Shown here: piece after piece, positions 1 through 9,488 of the stretch
How the letters are laid out: every line of letters starts with the position of its first letter
Position numbering within the stretch: the stretch's first letter is position 1
Assembly: GCA_964636705.1 (NCBI GenBank)
Contig: CAZWUJ010000019.1
Location: 1-64,000 of the forward strand
Source of the DNA: VXRJ01 sp964636705
GTDB lineage: Bacteria > Acidobacteriota > Vicinamibacteria > Vicinamibacterales > UBA8438
Reading direction: 5' to 3'
DNA: 64,000 bases
Made by a program: the position numbers and the translations under genes
Notes under the pieces: generated by a model
Databases searched by the model: none
What the model saw: only the letters and a program-made list of their open reading frames with translations
What the model was told of the DNA's origin: nothing

Positions 1-340
<340 letters not shown>

Positions 341-444
341 TTTTCCTTTACGTTGCGTGGTTGGGAAGCTGCCGTTTGCAGAGTATTCGGCTGTCGGCTC
401 TTTGACACGGGCGGCCGATTGTTGGAGTCGGCCGTTCTGGATTT

Positions 445-562
445 TCCCGGTGGTCATAGGAGAGGGGAAACACCCGTTCCCATGCCGAACACGGCAGTTA
501 AGCCCTCTACCGCCGATGGTACTGCGGGGGCGACTCCGTGGGAGAGTAGGTCGCTGCCGGGA
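445..562 (+). rRNA. rrf: 5S ribosomal RNA
   Basis: This is a 5S rRNA of about 118 bases. The 5' strand TCCCGGTGGT pairs with the 3' strand GCTGCCGGGA. The internal core CCCATGCCGAACACGG and the block GTGGGAGAGTAGGTC are typical of bacterial 5S. It lies downstream of 23S in the same direction. Ends are set from the terminal pairing and could be off by one or two bases. Confidence 0.95.
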
Positions 563-571
563 GTTCTTCTG

Positions 572-607
572 ACGCCCGGGCTCGAACGGCGAGTCCGGGC
601 GTTTTTT
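572..607 (+). terminator. Rho-independent terminator of the rRNA operon
   Basis: An inverted repeat, ACGCCCGG (572-579) with CCGGGCGT (595-602), is followed directly by a run of six T (602-607). It sits 10 bases after 5S, so it should end the rRNA transcript. The next gene starts only 8 bases after the T run and so needs its own promoter or read-through. Confidence 0.9.
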
Positions 608-614
608 CTTGGTT

Positions 615-1388
615 ATGACGGCGCCAACGCATTCGAATTCGTCCCGGCAGCCGCGGGCGAAAACTGGGCCGACGGACGGTCGCGGAATCCCGGTTGAACT
701 TGCGGGTGATCGACGCATTCGGGCTCGAAACAAGGCGTACTACCGGGTCGCACACTGGCCGATCTGGATCTGGGTGTTCTTCATTCTGCCGGGGCCGCTG
801 ACGTTCGACTTGTTCGAGTCGGGGTTCGACGTCCGGATGGCGGCCTGGTTGGGTGTCGTCGTCGTGGCTACCGGCGTGGCGGGGTTGCGCGGCCGCTTGC
901 CCGGGGTGGAACCCAGGCCATACATCATTCGGTTTACCGAGGACCGGCCGAATCCGCTATACCGGCGCGTCTGCTACACGTTCGCCTGGAGTGCCGTCAT
1001 TACGTTCGCGGTCCTGAACATTGCTGGCCTCGCATGGGCGATCGCGACGGGCGACTGGCGCATGCGACAGATCTACGACGCGGGGTACTTTCCGATCGCG
1101 GGGACGATTTGGATCCTGGGCGCGATGGGCCGTCTGCCGCGCGTCAAGGCCTCGACGAAGGGGGAGGGGCACGAACGGCGCTTTTTTTATGGGTCGCTCT
1201 GGGCGGTCTGCCTGGGGCAGCCGACGCTATGGCTGCTATGGGCGATCTTGCCGCCGGGCCGGCCCGGCGATGTCGTCAAGCTGAGCGTCTTCGTGGCGCT
1301 GCTGGCGTTCGTAGCCTACCTGTCCTATCGAGGCCGGCTGCCGCGGACGAGGCCGATTGTCCCTGGCGAACTGGCCGTTAGCGACTAG
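615..1388 (+). CDS. Uncharacterised multi-pass membrane protein
   Basis: I do not recognise this protein. After a polar N-terminus of about 45 residues it has five or six hydrophobic segments, for example WPIWIWVFFILPGPLTF, a GVVVVATGV stretch, AVITFAVLNIAGLAWAI, and a C-terminal LSVFVALLAFVAYLSY. The hydrophobic segments alternate with short basic loops such as LRGRLP, GRLPRVK and YRGRLPR, so 'GRLP' recurs. The ATG at 615 is chosen; a TTG at 609 would overlap the rRNA terminator, and no good ribosome binding site precedes either, so the start is uncertain. Its stop overlaps the stop of the convergent gene at 1378-1388. Confidence 0.6.
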   Translation: MTAPTHSNSSRQPRAKTGPTDGRGIPVELAGDRRIRARNKAYYRVAHWPIWIWVFFILPGPLTFDLFESGFDVRMAAWLGVVVVATGVAGLRGRLPGVEPRPYIIRFTEDRPNPLYRRVCYTFAWSAVITFAVLNIAGLAWAIATGDWRMRQIYDAGYFPIAGTIWILGAMGRLPRVKASTKGEGHERRFFYGSLWAVCLGQPTLWLLWAILPPGRPGDVVKLSVFVALLAFVAYLSYRGRLPRTRPIVPGELAVSD

Positions 1389-2406
1389 CGCCTTGTGCCT
1401 CCATGGCGCGGGATCCCGCCATAATGCCTTCCATACCGTAGTTTCCCTCGTGGCAGGCGAATTCGAAGATCAGATCCGGGTTGCGTTTCATGGGGTGCTG
1501 GGCCGTCCAGGGTTGGGTCCAGATGGTGGGATCGGTGACTGTGTACTCGTACATCAGATTGTCACCATCCATGAGCGAGAACCGTTCGACGAGCGTGAGG
1601 TTCTCGCCGGAGCTGAGGATCGGCCGGCCGATCTGGTCATGCTTCCCGTTGAAATGGATCGTCTCCACCACCAGGATCTCGCCCTCCCAGCGGGCGCGCG
1701 AATCGCCCATCCATTGCCGGATCTGCGGGGACACGTGGGGCGGCCCGCCGAGCGGGATGATCCGGGCATCGTGGTTCTGTTCGGCCCACACGACGACGTG
1801 ATCCGGCGTCTGGAAGATCTGTATGTTGTTGTTGTAACCGCCGGTGCTGATGGGCGGACCTGCTTTCGCATGCTGGATGCAGCGGTCCCCCGCGTCGAGT
1901 TCGGTATAGGACGCCGCTGGCAACTCGCCCCGGCGCACGCGGACGATGCGCGCCGCTTCGGGCGAGTCGGCCATGCGTTGCGCCTCATCGGTAAGGGCCG
2001 GAAGCCGCCCGTTGGGGGGATCAACGATGAGCGACGTGCGCCGCGTTTCGATGGCGGTCGTGCCCCTGTCGAGCCAGAAATTGTTGTAGAAACCCGGCGT
2101 CCCGTCATCGCGCCGATCCACCTGATCGCTGGCCGATGTTCGTTGGGCCGAGCGGTTCAACAGCCGCTCGTTCCGCTCGAGGGTCTCCCGCTCAAGGGTG
2201 GCTGCTTCCTCCTCAGAGAGGAACGCCTTGTCTCCGAGCTCTTCCGGCCGCTGGAGGGGAGTAAGCGTGCGGTAGTCCCATACGCCCTGGAGATCCGGGT
2301 CGCCCCATGGCGTCACCCTGGGGCCGTCCGACTGCGCTGCCGCGGCCAGCGGCAGCAGCGCGACGGCTGCGATGATCAGCGCGGGAACAAGAAGTCGTTG
2401 GCGCAT
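1378..2406 (-). CDS. Secreted protein of unknown function (PWGDPDLQGVWD-type family)
   Basis: This 342-residue protein has a clear Sec signal peptide: basic MRQR, a hydrophobic core, and AAAAQ at about residues 21-25. The mature part begins with PRVTPWGDPDLQGVWD, a motif I associate with a large uncharacterised family common in Acidobacteriota and often found near secreted oxidoreductases. The rest is rich in Trp, Arg and Glu, with no catalytic signature I can name. A strong Shine-Dalgarno sequence (AAGGAGG, complement of 2412-2418) sits 5 bases before the ATG. It probably acts in the periplasm. The two Cys lie in the C-terminal two thirds. Confidence 0.75.
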   Translation of the reverse strand: MRQRLLVPALIIAAVALLPLAAAAQSDGPRVTPWGDPDLQGVWDYRTLTPLQRPEELGDKAFLSEEEAATLERETLERNERLLNRSAQRTSASDQVDRRDDGTPGFYNNFWLDRGTTAIETRRTSLIVDPPNGRLPALTDEAQRMADSPEAARIVRVRRGELPAASYTELDAGDRCIQHAKAGPPISTGGYNNNIQIFQTPDHVVVWAEQNHDARIIPLGGPPHVSPQIRQWMGDSRARWEGEILVVETIHFNGKHDQIGRPILSSGENLTLVERFSLMDGDNLMYEYTVTDPTIWTQPWTAQHPMKRNPDLIFEFACHEGNYGMEGIMAGSRAMEAQGASR

Positions 2407-2517
2407 GCGAGCCTCCTTCAGGATGTCGCGAGCCGTTGCCAGACCCCATCATGGACCAGAACGGGTGGAGGCACAAGCATCCCGCAGGACGCGCCCTGTC
2501 GTGTTGCCGCCGCAGGC

Positions 2518-2523
2518 TAGAAT
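2518..2523 (+). promoter_or_regulatory. -10-like element TAGAAT before the M64 peptidase gene
   Basis: TAGAAT lies 8 bases before the ATG at 2532 in otherwise GC-rich DNA. If it is the -10 box, transcription would start within about two bases of the start codon. No good -35 is seen at 16-18 bases upstream. It belongs to a recurring pattern in this window. Confidence 0.5.
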
Positions 2524-2531
2524 ACTGGCAA

Positions 2532-4010
2532 ATGCAGACCATGCGCTGGCGTCTACTGGCGGTCTTCGGCGTGCTGGCGGCGGTTGCGTGCGCGGTCCTG
2601 GCTGGCGGCGGGCCTGGCCGGGTGCAGGCGCAGGTCACCGACGCGGCCGACGGCTTCGAGGCTTTTTTCCTCGACAAGACGATGCGCGTCGACTACTTCC
2701 ACGCCGGTGGCCTCGGGACCGAGATCGTCGCGCTCGATCAGGTGGTCTCCGACGGGCCGTGGCCCGGAAGCCGGACCCGCCTGGTCGACAATCTCAATCT
2801 CGGGAAGTACCTCTTCGAAGTGATCGATCGCGAGACGAACCGCGTGATCTACTCGCGTGGCTTCGCGTCGATCTACGGCGAGTGGGAAACAACGCCGGAG
2901 TACCGTGAAACGCATCGCGCTTTCCATGAGTCGCTCCGCTTCCCCTGGCCTCGCCGCCCGGTGCAGGTGGTGCTCAAGGTGCGCGATTCCGAGAACGCCT
3001 TTCAGCAGATCTGGTCGACGCTCATAGATCCCGGCTCTCGCTTCGTCAACCCGACCGACCGGGAGCCGGCCGGGGAGGTTTGGCCACTGTTCGAGAATGG
3101 TCCGCCGGCCGAAAAGGTGGACCTGCTGGTATTGGGTGACGGCTACGCGGCGGACGAGATCGACAAGTTCCATGCCGACGCGCGCCGCCTTGTCGAGGCG
3201 TTGTTCGAGGAGGAACCGTTCCGCAGCCGGCGCGGCGACTTCAACGTCTGGGGCCTCGACCTGCCGTCGGCGGAGTCCGGGGTATCGCGTCCCCGCGCCG
3301 GGCAGTTCCGGCGGACGCCGCTTTCGGCGGAGTACAACATCTTCGACTCCGAGCGCTACATCCTTACCTACGACAACCGTGCGTTGCGCGACGCCGCTTC
3401 CGCCGCGCCCTACGAGTTCATCGAGATCCTGGTGAACGAGGAACAGTACGGAGGCGGCGGCATCTTCAACTTCCAGGCGACGGCGGCGGCCGACACCGGC
3501 TTTGCCGAGTACGTCTTCATTCACGAGTTCGGTCACCATTTCGCAGGACTGGCGGACGAGTACTACACGTCGGACGTGGCGTACGAGACCGGCGCCTCAT
3601 ATCACCCGGAGCCGTGGGAGCCGAACGTCACCGCGCTGCACGACCCCGACAACGTGAAGTGGGGCGACCTGATCGACGCGGACACGCCGTTGCCCACCCC
3701 CTGGGACAAGGAGGTGTTCGAGTCGGGCAGCATCGAGGCGCAGCGCGAGCGAAGCGGGCTAAGGGCCGCGGGAGCGCCGGAGACGGAGGTGGACGCGTTC
3801 TTCACCGCGCAGATGGAACGCGAGACGGCGCTGCTCGCTGGAATGCTGCATGCGGGCAAGGTGGGCGCGTTCGAGGGGGCGTCGTACGAGCCGACCGGCC
3901 TCTATCGGTCGGAGATCGATTGCATCATGTTCACGCGGAACCCGGTCGGATTCTGTCGCGTCTGCCAGCGCGCCATCACGCGCGTCATCGATCAGTATTC
4001 CCGGCCGTAA
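2532..4010 (+). CDS. Exported zinc metallopeptidase, IgA peptidase M64 family
   Basis: This is a predicted exported peptidase of MEROPS family M64. After a signal peptide (MRWRLLAVFGVL, then a hydrophobic core ending near VQAQ), an N-terminal beta-rich domain precedes the peptidase domain. The zinc site HEFGH is at residues 331-335 and is followed by HFAGLADEYY, the M64 pattern in which H331 and H335 bind zinc and E332 is the catalytic base. 'LVLGDGYAADEIDKF' at about residue 200 is also typical of M64. The ATG at 2532 is preferred over upstream in-frame starts because it sits just before the signal peptide and 8 bases after TAGAAT; a second ATG at 2541 is possible. Despite the family name, the substrate is unknown. 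Confidence 0.88.
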   Translation: MQTMRWRLLAVFGVLAAVACAVLAGGGPGRVQAQVTDAADGFEAFFLDKTMRVDYFHAGGLGTEIVALDQVVSDGPWPGSRTRLVDNLNLGKYLFEVIDRETNRVIYSRGFASIYGEWETTPEYRETHRAFHESLRFPWPRRPVQVVLKVRDSENAFQQIWSTLIDPGSRFVNPTDREPAGEVWPLFENGPPAEKVDLLVLGDGYAADEIDKFHADARRLVEALFEEEPFRSRRGDFNVWGLDLPSAESGVSRPRAGQFRRTPLSAEYNIFDSERYILTYDNRALRDAASAAPYEFIEILVNEEQYGGGGIFNFQATAAADTGFAEYVFIHEFGHHFAGLADEYYTSDVAYETGASYHPEPWEPNVTALHDPDNVKWGDLIDADTPLPTPWDKEVFESGSIEAQRERSGLRAAGAPETEVDAFFTAQMERETALLAGMLHAGKVGAFEGASYEPTGLYRSEIDCIMFTRNPVGFCRVCQRAITRVIDQYSRP

Positions 4011-4037
4011 GGTCATGGCAGCCCAGGAGACACAAGG

Positions 4038-4490
4038 ATGGCTATCACCCTCACAGTGAACGGGGACACTCGTTCCGTCGATGTCGAACCCGATACTCCG
4101 CTGTTGTGGGTTCTGCGCGACACACTCGGGCTCACCGGCACGAGGTTCGGGTGCGGCATTGCCGCATGCGGCGCGTGCACGGTGCACCTGAACGGTCGCG
4201 CAGTGCGCACCTGCACCCTGCCGGTCTCGGCAGCCGAGGGAGCGGACATCACGACGATAGAGGGACTGGCCGACAGTGGCGCCCTGCACCCGGTGCAACA
4301 GGCCTGGATTGATCATCAGGTGCCCCAGTGCGGGTACTGCCAGTCGGGGATGATCATGGCGGTCTCAGCCCTCCTCGAACAGCGGCCCAATCCGACCGAC
4401 GACCAGATTGACGCGACGGTCACGAATATCTGCCGTTGCGGCACGTTTGCCCGGGTGCGCCGCGCCATCCACAGTCTTGCGCGGGGTTAG
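4038..4490 (+). CDS. Molybdenum hydroxylase, [2Fe-2S] small subunit (xanthine dehydrogenase family, IorA-like)
   Basis: This 150-residue iron-sulfur subunit passes electrons from the molybdenum site of its partner. The N-terminal plant-type ferredoxin fold has CGCGIAACGACT, with the fourth Cys in VRTC. The C-terminal four-helix domain has QCGYCQSGM and NICRCGT. Together these give the eight Cys of two [2Fe-2S] clusters. Length and motifs fit isoquinoline 1-oxidoreductase alpha-type subunits. The large subunit starts 11 bases downstream. There is no separate FAD subunit here, so electrons probably leave to a cytochrome or another membrane acceptor, as in IorAB-type enzymes. The substrate cannot be told from sequence. 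Confidence 0.92.
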   Translation: MAITLTVNGDTRSVDVEPDTPLLWVLRDTLGLTGTRFGCGIAACGACTVHLNGRAVRTCTLPVSAAEGADITTIEGLADSGALHPVQQAWIDHQVPQCGYCQSGMIMAVSALLEQRPNPTDDQIDATVTNICRCGTFARVRRAIHSLARG

Positions 4491-4501
4491 TGGGGAACGT
4501 C

Positions 4502-6664
4502 ATGGGCAAATGGACGCGACGCGCTTTCATCGGCGCCGGCACGCTGGTCGGGGGAGGCTTTGTCCTGGGAGTGGCGGGCGTGGCCTTTGCCCCGGGCCGC
4601 CACAGCGTGGTGTCGGACGGCGCGGAGGAGAAAGGTGAGCTGACCACCTGGATCACCGTCACTCCCGACAACGTGACGACGATCCTGATACCGCACTGCG
4701 AGATGGGGCAGGGCTCCCAGACTGCGCTTGCCATGATGGCGGCCGAGGAGATGGAAGCCAGTTGGGACCTCGTCCGGATCCAGGAAGCCCCCGCCCTCGA
4801 TGCCTACGCAAATGCCTACCTGCTGCGGGCGTTTACCGGCGACTCGCTACCGGCGCCCCTCGGTCGCGCGATCGACTACGGGGCGTACCGGCTGGCCCGC
4901 TGGTTCGGAACGCAGGCGACGGGAGGATCAACGGCGATCCGCGGCACCGGCTACGGCATGATGGTGGCGGGTGCGGCGGCGAAGGAGATGCTGATTGCCG
5001 CCGCGGCGGAGCGATTCGGGGTTCCGGCAGCGGAATGCTCGGCGGCACGGTCGCGGGTGGCGCATGCCGCGTCCGGCCAGAGCGCCAGCTTCGGCGAGTT
5101 GGCCAGGGCGGCGGCCAGGATCCGGGTGCCGACGTATCCGGTTCTGAAGGACCCTGACGCTTATACGCTGCGCCGGACGGCCGTTTCGCGCTTCGATATC
5201 CCCCCGAAGGTCGACGGAAGCGCCCGGTACGGCATCGACGTCACGCTCCCCGACATGCTGTACGCGGCGGTCGACATCGCGCCAGTCCAGGGTGGCCGGC
5301 TCGTTTCGGTGGACGAGCAGCCCGCCCTGACGATGCCGGGCGTCCAGCGGGTTGTCCAGCTCGATGAGGCGGTGGCCGTCGTCGCGGACAGTTACTGGCG
5401 AGCCCGCAAGGCGCTGGCCGCGCTCGATCCGGTTTATGACGATGCGGGTCATGGCAACGTGTCGAGCGAAACGATCTTTGCTGCGTTCGACCAGTCGCTC
5501 GGTGCGGCCCCGGCGATGCCGGACGGCGCGGCGCAGGTCATCACCGCCGACTACCGAGTACCGTTCCTCGCGCACGCCACCATGGAGCCGATGGCTTGCA
5601 CGGCCCGCGTGGAGGCTGACCACGCCGAGGTCTGGGCGGGGACCCAGGATCCCCTGAACGCCCGCTCGATCGCTGCCTCCGCCCTGGGGTTCGACACGGA
5701 TCAGGTGCGGCTCGTGAATCTCCAGCTTGGCGGCGGGTACGGCCGTCGCCTGCCATTCACCTTCGACTACGTGGATCTCGGCGTTCGGATCGCCAAGGCG
5801 ATGTCCCCCACGCCGGTCAAGATGGTGTGGAGCCGCGAGAACGACATCCAGCACGACTACTATCGACCCGCCGCCATGGCGAGGTTTGCCGGCGCCCTGG
5901 ACGCTGGCGGACGGCCGGTAGCCGTCGCGTCCCACTACGCCGGCGGTGGCGACGGCGAGTCCCTGTTCCTGCCGTACGCCATCGAGGACATGTGGTTCGA
6001 GGACCGGGACGTCGCCCATCCCATCCGTCTGGGAGCGTGGCGGTCGGTGCTCAATTCGCAGCATGGGTTCTTCAAGGAGTCGTTCATCGACGAGCTGGCG
6101 CACTTGGCCGGCAAGGATCCCTACCGGTTCCGGCTCGAGCTGCTTGGCGACGAGCCACGGTTTCGGACCGCGCTCGAGCGCGTCGCGGCGATGGCCGATT
6201 GGGACCGCCCCCTTCCCGAGGGCGAAGGGCGTGGCATTGCGATCGCCGAGAGTTTCGGGTCGATCGTGGCGCAGGTCGCGCACGTGGCGATCACGCCGGA
6301 GGGCCGGCTTCGCGTCCGGAACATGTTCGCGGCCGTCGATTGCGGCGATGTCGTAAACACGGATACCGCGACGGCGCAGGTGGAGGGTGGCATCGTCTTC
6401 GGACTGTCCGCGGCGATGGTCGGCGAGATCACCATCGCCGCCGGCCGCGTGGTGGAGCGCAATTTCCAGGATCATCGGATGATCCGGCTGGCCGATGCCC
6501 CCGCGATCAGCGTGGAGTTCATTCGTTCCGGAGAACGTCTCGGCGGGTTGGGCGAGCCGGGCGTGACACCGGTTGCTCCGGCCCTCACCAACGCGATCTA
6601 CGCGGCGACGGGAGTCCGGGTGCGGACCCTTCCCATCCAGAATCAGAATCTGCGGCCGGCGTAG
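4502..6664 (+). CDS. Molybdenum hydroxylase, molybdopterin-binding large subunit (IorB-like), Tat-exported
   Basis: This 720-residue partner of the preceding [2Fe-2S] subunit carries the molybdenum cofactor. A Tat signal, TRRAFIGAGTLVGGG, is near the N-terminus. Cofactor motifs include CEMGQGSQTALAMM, GTQDPLNARS, LQLGGGYGRR and, near the end, GGLGEPGVTPVAPALTNAI, in which the Glu corresponds to the catalytic glutamate of the family. The small subunit has no signal of its own, so it is probably carried across the membrane with this one. The ATG at 4502 is preferred over an upstream in-frame start because it places the twin arginine at residues 5-6. Likely role: periplasmic hydroxylation of an aldehyde or N-heterocycle. 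Confidence 0.9.
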   Translation: MGKWTRRAFIGAGTLVGGGFVLGVAGVAFAPGRHSVVSDGAEEKGELTTWITVTPDNVTTILIPHCEMGQGSQTALAMMAAEEMEASWDLVRIQEAPALDAYANAYLLRAFTGDSLPAPLGRAIDYGAYRLARWFGTQATGGSTAIRGTGYGMMVAGAAAKEMLIAAAAERFGVPAAECSAARSRVAHAASGQSASFGELARAAARIRVPTYPVLKDPDAYTLRRTAVSRFDIPPKVDGSARYGIDVTLPDMLYAAVDIAPVQGGRLVSVDEQPALTMPGVQRVVQLDEAVAVVADSYWRARKALAALDPVYDDAGHGNVSSETIFAAFDQSLGAAPAMPDGAAQVITADYRVPFLAHATMEPMACTARVEADHAEVWAGTQDPLNARSIAASALGFDTDQVRLVNLQLGGGYGRRLPFTFDYVDLGVRIAKAMSPTPVKMVWSRENDIQHDYYRPAAMARFAGALDAGGRPVAVASHYAGGGDGESLFLPYAIEDMWFEDRDVAHPIRLGAWRSVLNSQHGFFKESFIDELAHLAGKDPYRFRLELLGDEPRFRTALERVAAMADWDRPLPEGEGRGIAIAESFGSIVAQVAHVAITPEGRLRVRNMFAAVDCGDVVNTDTATAQVEGGIVFGLSAAMVGEITIAAGRVVERNFQDHRMIRLADAPAISVEFIRSGERLGGLGEPGVTPVAPALTNAIYAATGVRVRTLPIQNQNLRPA

Positions 6665-6683
6665 CCGCCGGGGCCGACTCCTC

Positions 6684-8141
6684 ATGGGCACCATGAATGC
6701 GCGGATGATTGCGGAGCTGGAACGCATCGTCGGCGCGGACGGCGTCGTGCGCGACGAGGGTGAACTACTGACCTACGAGACCGACGGCCTCGTCAAGCTC
6801 CGCTCGAAGCCTAGGGTCGCCGTGCTTCCGACGACCACCGAGCAGGTACAGGGTGTCGTCCGCGCGTGTCACGAGCGCGGCGTCCCGTTTGTCGCGCGGG
6901 GGCAGGGAACAGGCTTGTCGGGGGGAGCGATGCCGCATCCGGACGGCGTGCTGATCGTGATGACGCGCATGAACCGGATACTGGATGTCGATCTTCCGAA
7001 CCGCCGCATCACCGTGGAGCCGGGGGTAATGAACCTCGACGTGAGCAAGGCGGTGGCTGCCGCCGGCTACTACTACGCTCCCGACCCGTCGAGCCAGGTC
7101 ATCTGTTCCATCGGTGGGAACGTGGCGGAGAACTCCGGCGGCGCGCACTGTCTGAAGTACGGCTTCACGGTCCACCACGTCATGGGGGTGGAGGCGGTCC
7201 TGCCGAACGGGGATCTGATCCATATCGGCGGCCCCGCGCTCGACGCGCCGGGACTCGACCTCCTCGGCGTGCTCGTCGGATCGGAGGGCACGCTCGCGGT
7301 CGTGACGAAGGTAATCCTCAACCTGCTGCGGAAGCCGGCGGCGGTGGAAACGTTGCTTGCCGCATTCGATTCGACCGAAGCCGCGGGCAACGCGGTATCC
7401 GGAATCATCGGAGCCGGAATCATTCCGGCCGCCGTGGAGATGATGGACCGCGTGACCATAGATGCGGCCGAGGCGGCCGTCCACCCCAACTTTCCGAAGA
7501 CCGAGGCGATCCTGATCGTGGAACTCGACGGCGCAGAGGCGGACGTGACCGCGCTCTTCCGCCGCGTTCAGGAGGTGTGCACGGAAGCTGGCGCGAGCGA
7601 GATCCAGGTGGCGCGGACCAACGATCAGCGCGCCCGCTTCTGGCAGGGACGGAAGGCGGCGTTCGCCGCGATGGGTCGGGTTTCGCCTAGCTACTACGTG
7701 CAGGATGGCGTGATTCCGCGTACCCGCCTGCCGGAGGTCCTCAACCGGATCCGCGACCTGTCGGAGCGGTCCGGGCTCAAGATCGGCAACGTGTTCCACG
7801 CCGGCGACGGCAACCTCCACCCGCTCGTCTGCTACGACGAGCGGATCCCGGGGCAGGCCGACCTGGCCCAGGAGGTGGCGTCCGAGATACTCACCTACTG
7901 TCTCGACGTGGGCGGCTCCATCACCGGCGAGCATGGTGTCGGAGCCGACAAGGCGGTGCACCTGCCGAAGATGTTCAGCGAGAACGACCTTGACACGATG
8001 CAACTGGTCCGATGCGCCTTCGACCCGAGCCACGTCTGCAACCCGGGCAAGGTTTTCCCGACACCGCGGCTCTGTGGCGAGGTGCCTGGACCGTACCGCC
8101 GTCATCCGGCGGAGGCGGCCGGCGTTGCGGATCGCCTCTGA
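6684..8141 (+). CDS. glcD: Glycolate oxidase FAD-binding subunit GlcD (or D-lactate dehydrogenase-like)
   Basis: This 485-residue FAD-linked oxidase oxidises a 2-hydroxyacid, most likely glycolate, to the 2-oxoacid. The PCMH-type FAD domain shows PFVARGQGTGLSGGAMP and GSEGTLAVVTKV. The C-terminal FAD-linked oxidase domain has HAGDGNLHPLVCYD and GGSITGEHGVG, both characteristic of GlcD and D-lactate dehydrogenases. The second FAD-like subunit, glcE, follows 31 bases downstream, and glcF lies convergently beyond that, which supports glycolate oxidase. The start could be 6684 or 6693; an upstream in-frame extension would overlap the previous gene and lacks family similarity. Confidence 0.9.
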   Translation: MGTMNARMIAELERIVGADGVVRDEGELLTYETDGLVKLRSKPRVAVLPTTTEQVQGVVRACHERGVPFVARGQGTGLSGGAMPHPDGVLIVMTRMNRILDVDLPNRRITVEPGVMNLDVSKAVAAAGYYYAPDPSSQVICSIGGNVAENSGGAHCLKYGFTVHHVMGVEAVLPNGDLIHIGGPALDAPGLDLLGVLVGSEGTLAVVTKVILNLLRKPAAVETLLAAFDSTEAAGNAVSGIIGAGIIPAAVEMMDRVTIDAAEAAVHPNFPKTEAILIVELDGAEADVTALFRRVQEVCTEAGASEIQVARTNDQRARFWQGRKAAFAAMGRVSPSYYVQDGVIPRTRLPEVLNRIRDLSERSGLKIGNVFHAGDGNLHPLVCYDERIPGQADLAQEVASEILTYCLDVGGSITGEHGVGADKAVHLPKMFSENDLDTMQLVRCAFDPSHVCNPGKVFPTPRLCGEVPGPYRRHPAEAAGVADRL

Positions 8142-8172
8142 TCCCTTCCGGTAGCGGGCCGTCACGAGACCC

Positions 8173-9450
8173 ATGGAAGCCAGTGACACGGCCATTGCGC
8201 TGCTCGATCAACTTGTAGCGCGGTGTGGTGGAGGTGACGCGCGGGCCGGCGGGGATGCTGACGAGATCGATGGCGTCCGCCCGCGCCTGGTGGCGGCGCC
8301 GGCTACGCCCGAGGCGCTTGCCGAGACCCTGGGCTGGGCATCCGAGGAAGGCCTTGGGGTCGTGGTTGCCGGCGGCGGCAGCAAGCTCGCGTGGGGTGCG
8401 CCGGCCGGCGCGATCGACTTGCGCCTCTCGACGGCGCGGCTCGGCGCCGTGCTGGATCATCGCTACGGCGACCTGACCGCGACACTCGAGGCAGGCGTGA
8501 CCCTCGCCTCGGCCAATCTGGAGTTGGCGGCCCATGGCCAGCGCCTGCCATGGGATCCACCCTGGCCCGACCGCGCCACCATCGGGGGCATCGTCGCGAC
8601 CAACGACAGCGGCCCCCGCCGGCAAGGGTACGGTTCCCCTCGTGATGCGATCATCGGTGTAACCGTCGCCCGCGTTGACGGGCAGATGGCGAAGGCGGGC
8701 GGCATCGTCGTGAAGAACGTCGCCGGCTACGACCTGTCGCGCCTGTTGACCGGATCGTTCGGCTGCCTTGGGGTCGTGCTGACCGCCACGTTCAAGCTGG
8801 CGCCTCTTCCCCCCGCATCGCGAACCGTAGAAGTCGCGGTCGAAGCGCTTGAGGGGGCGGCGGTCGCCACCGCCGCGCTTACCGCATCCTCGCTCACGCC
8901 GACGTCGATCGAGTTGGCCGGCACGCCACCTCGGCTGCTCGTTCGTTTCGAGTCCGTGGAAGGGTCGGTTGCACAGCAGGCGGACGCAGCGGCCGCGATG
9001 GCCCGCGCCGATGGTCACGTCGCGCGCGTGCTGGACGGTGAGGCGGAGGAAGCAGCCTGGCGGCGGCATGCGGAACATTGGGATGGCGACGGGACGCTGA
9101 TCAAGCTGAGTACGGTGCCCACGGAACTGTTCCCGACGCTCGTGCGGTTGCGTGACCGCGCGGCCGAAGCCGGCGTTGCGATCGTGGCCTCCGGTCGCGC
9201 CGGCCTTGGTGTGGTCGATCTCCGTCTGGAAGGCGCGATAGAGGCACAGGCGCGTCTGATCGGTGAGTTGCGTGATGGTTTGCCGGTGGGTCGCGGATCC
9301 GCTGTCGTCCGCCGGGGCAGCGCCGAACTTCGGCGCCGGATAGATGTCTGGGGGCCGATTGGCGACGGTCTGGCCTTGATGCGTGCGGTCAAGCGCCAGT
9401 TCGATCCGGCCGGCCGACTCAATCCCGGCCGCGGTCCCGGCGGCCTGTAG
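8173..9450 (+). CDS. glcE: Glycolate oxidase subunit GlcE, FAD-binding
   Basis: This 425-residue protein has a PCMH-type FAD domain: VVAGGGSKLAWG, then GGIVATNDSGPRRQGYGSPRD, and GGIVVKNVAGYDLSRLLTGSFG, the last typical of GlcE. It partners GlcD and GlcF in the membrane-associated complex that oxidises glycolate to glyoxylate. It lies directly after glcD in the same direction. It ends with AGRLNPGRGPGGL, the usual GlcE terminus. The gene ends 38 bases from the end of convergent glcF. Confidence 0.9.
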   Translation: MEASDTAIALLDQLVARCGGGDARAGGDADEIDGVRPRLVAAPATPEALAETLGWASEEGLGVVVAGGGSKLAWGAPAGAIDLRLSTARLGAVLDHRYGDLTATLEAGVTLASANLELAAHGQRLPWDPPWPDRATIGGIVATNDSGPRRQGYGSPRDAIIGVTVARVDGQMAKAGGIVVKNVAGYDLSRLLTGSFGCLGVVLTATFKLAPLPPASRTVEVAVEALEGAAVATAALTASSLTPTSIELAGTPPRLLVRFESVEGSVAQQADAAAAMARADGHVARVLDGEAEEAAWRRHAEHWDGDGTLIKLSTVPTELFPTLVRLRDRAAEAGVAIVASGRAGLGVVDLRLEGAIEAQARLIGELRDGLPVGRGSAVVRRGSAELRRRIDVWGPIGDGLALMRAVKRQFDPAGRLNPGRGPGGL

Positions 9451-9488
9451 CGAATCCTGGCTCGCGTGCGGGAGGTGTCACGCGCGAC

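Noticed and set aside
1181..1195. T-run (CTTTTTTTA) as terminator
   Set aside because: It is inside a membrane protein gene, with no stem before it.
1357..2520. Long plus-strand open frame of 387 codons
   Set aside because: It is the antisense of the secreted protein gene, which has a signal peptide, a Shine-Dalgarno and a family motif. GC-rich genes leave long open frames on the other strand.
4928..6727. Minus-strand open frame of 599 codons
   Set aside because: It shadows the molybdopterin subunit, whose motifs are unmistakable.
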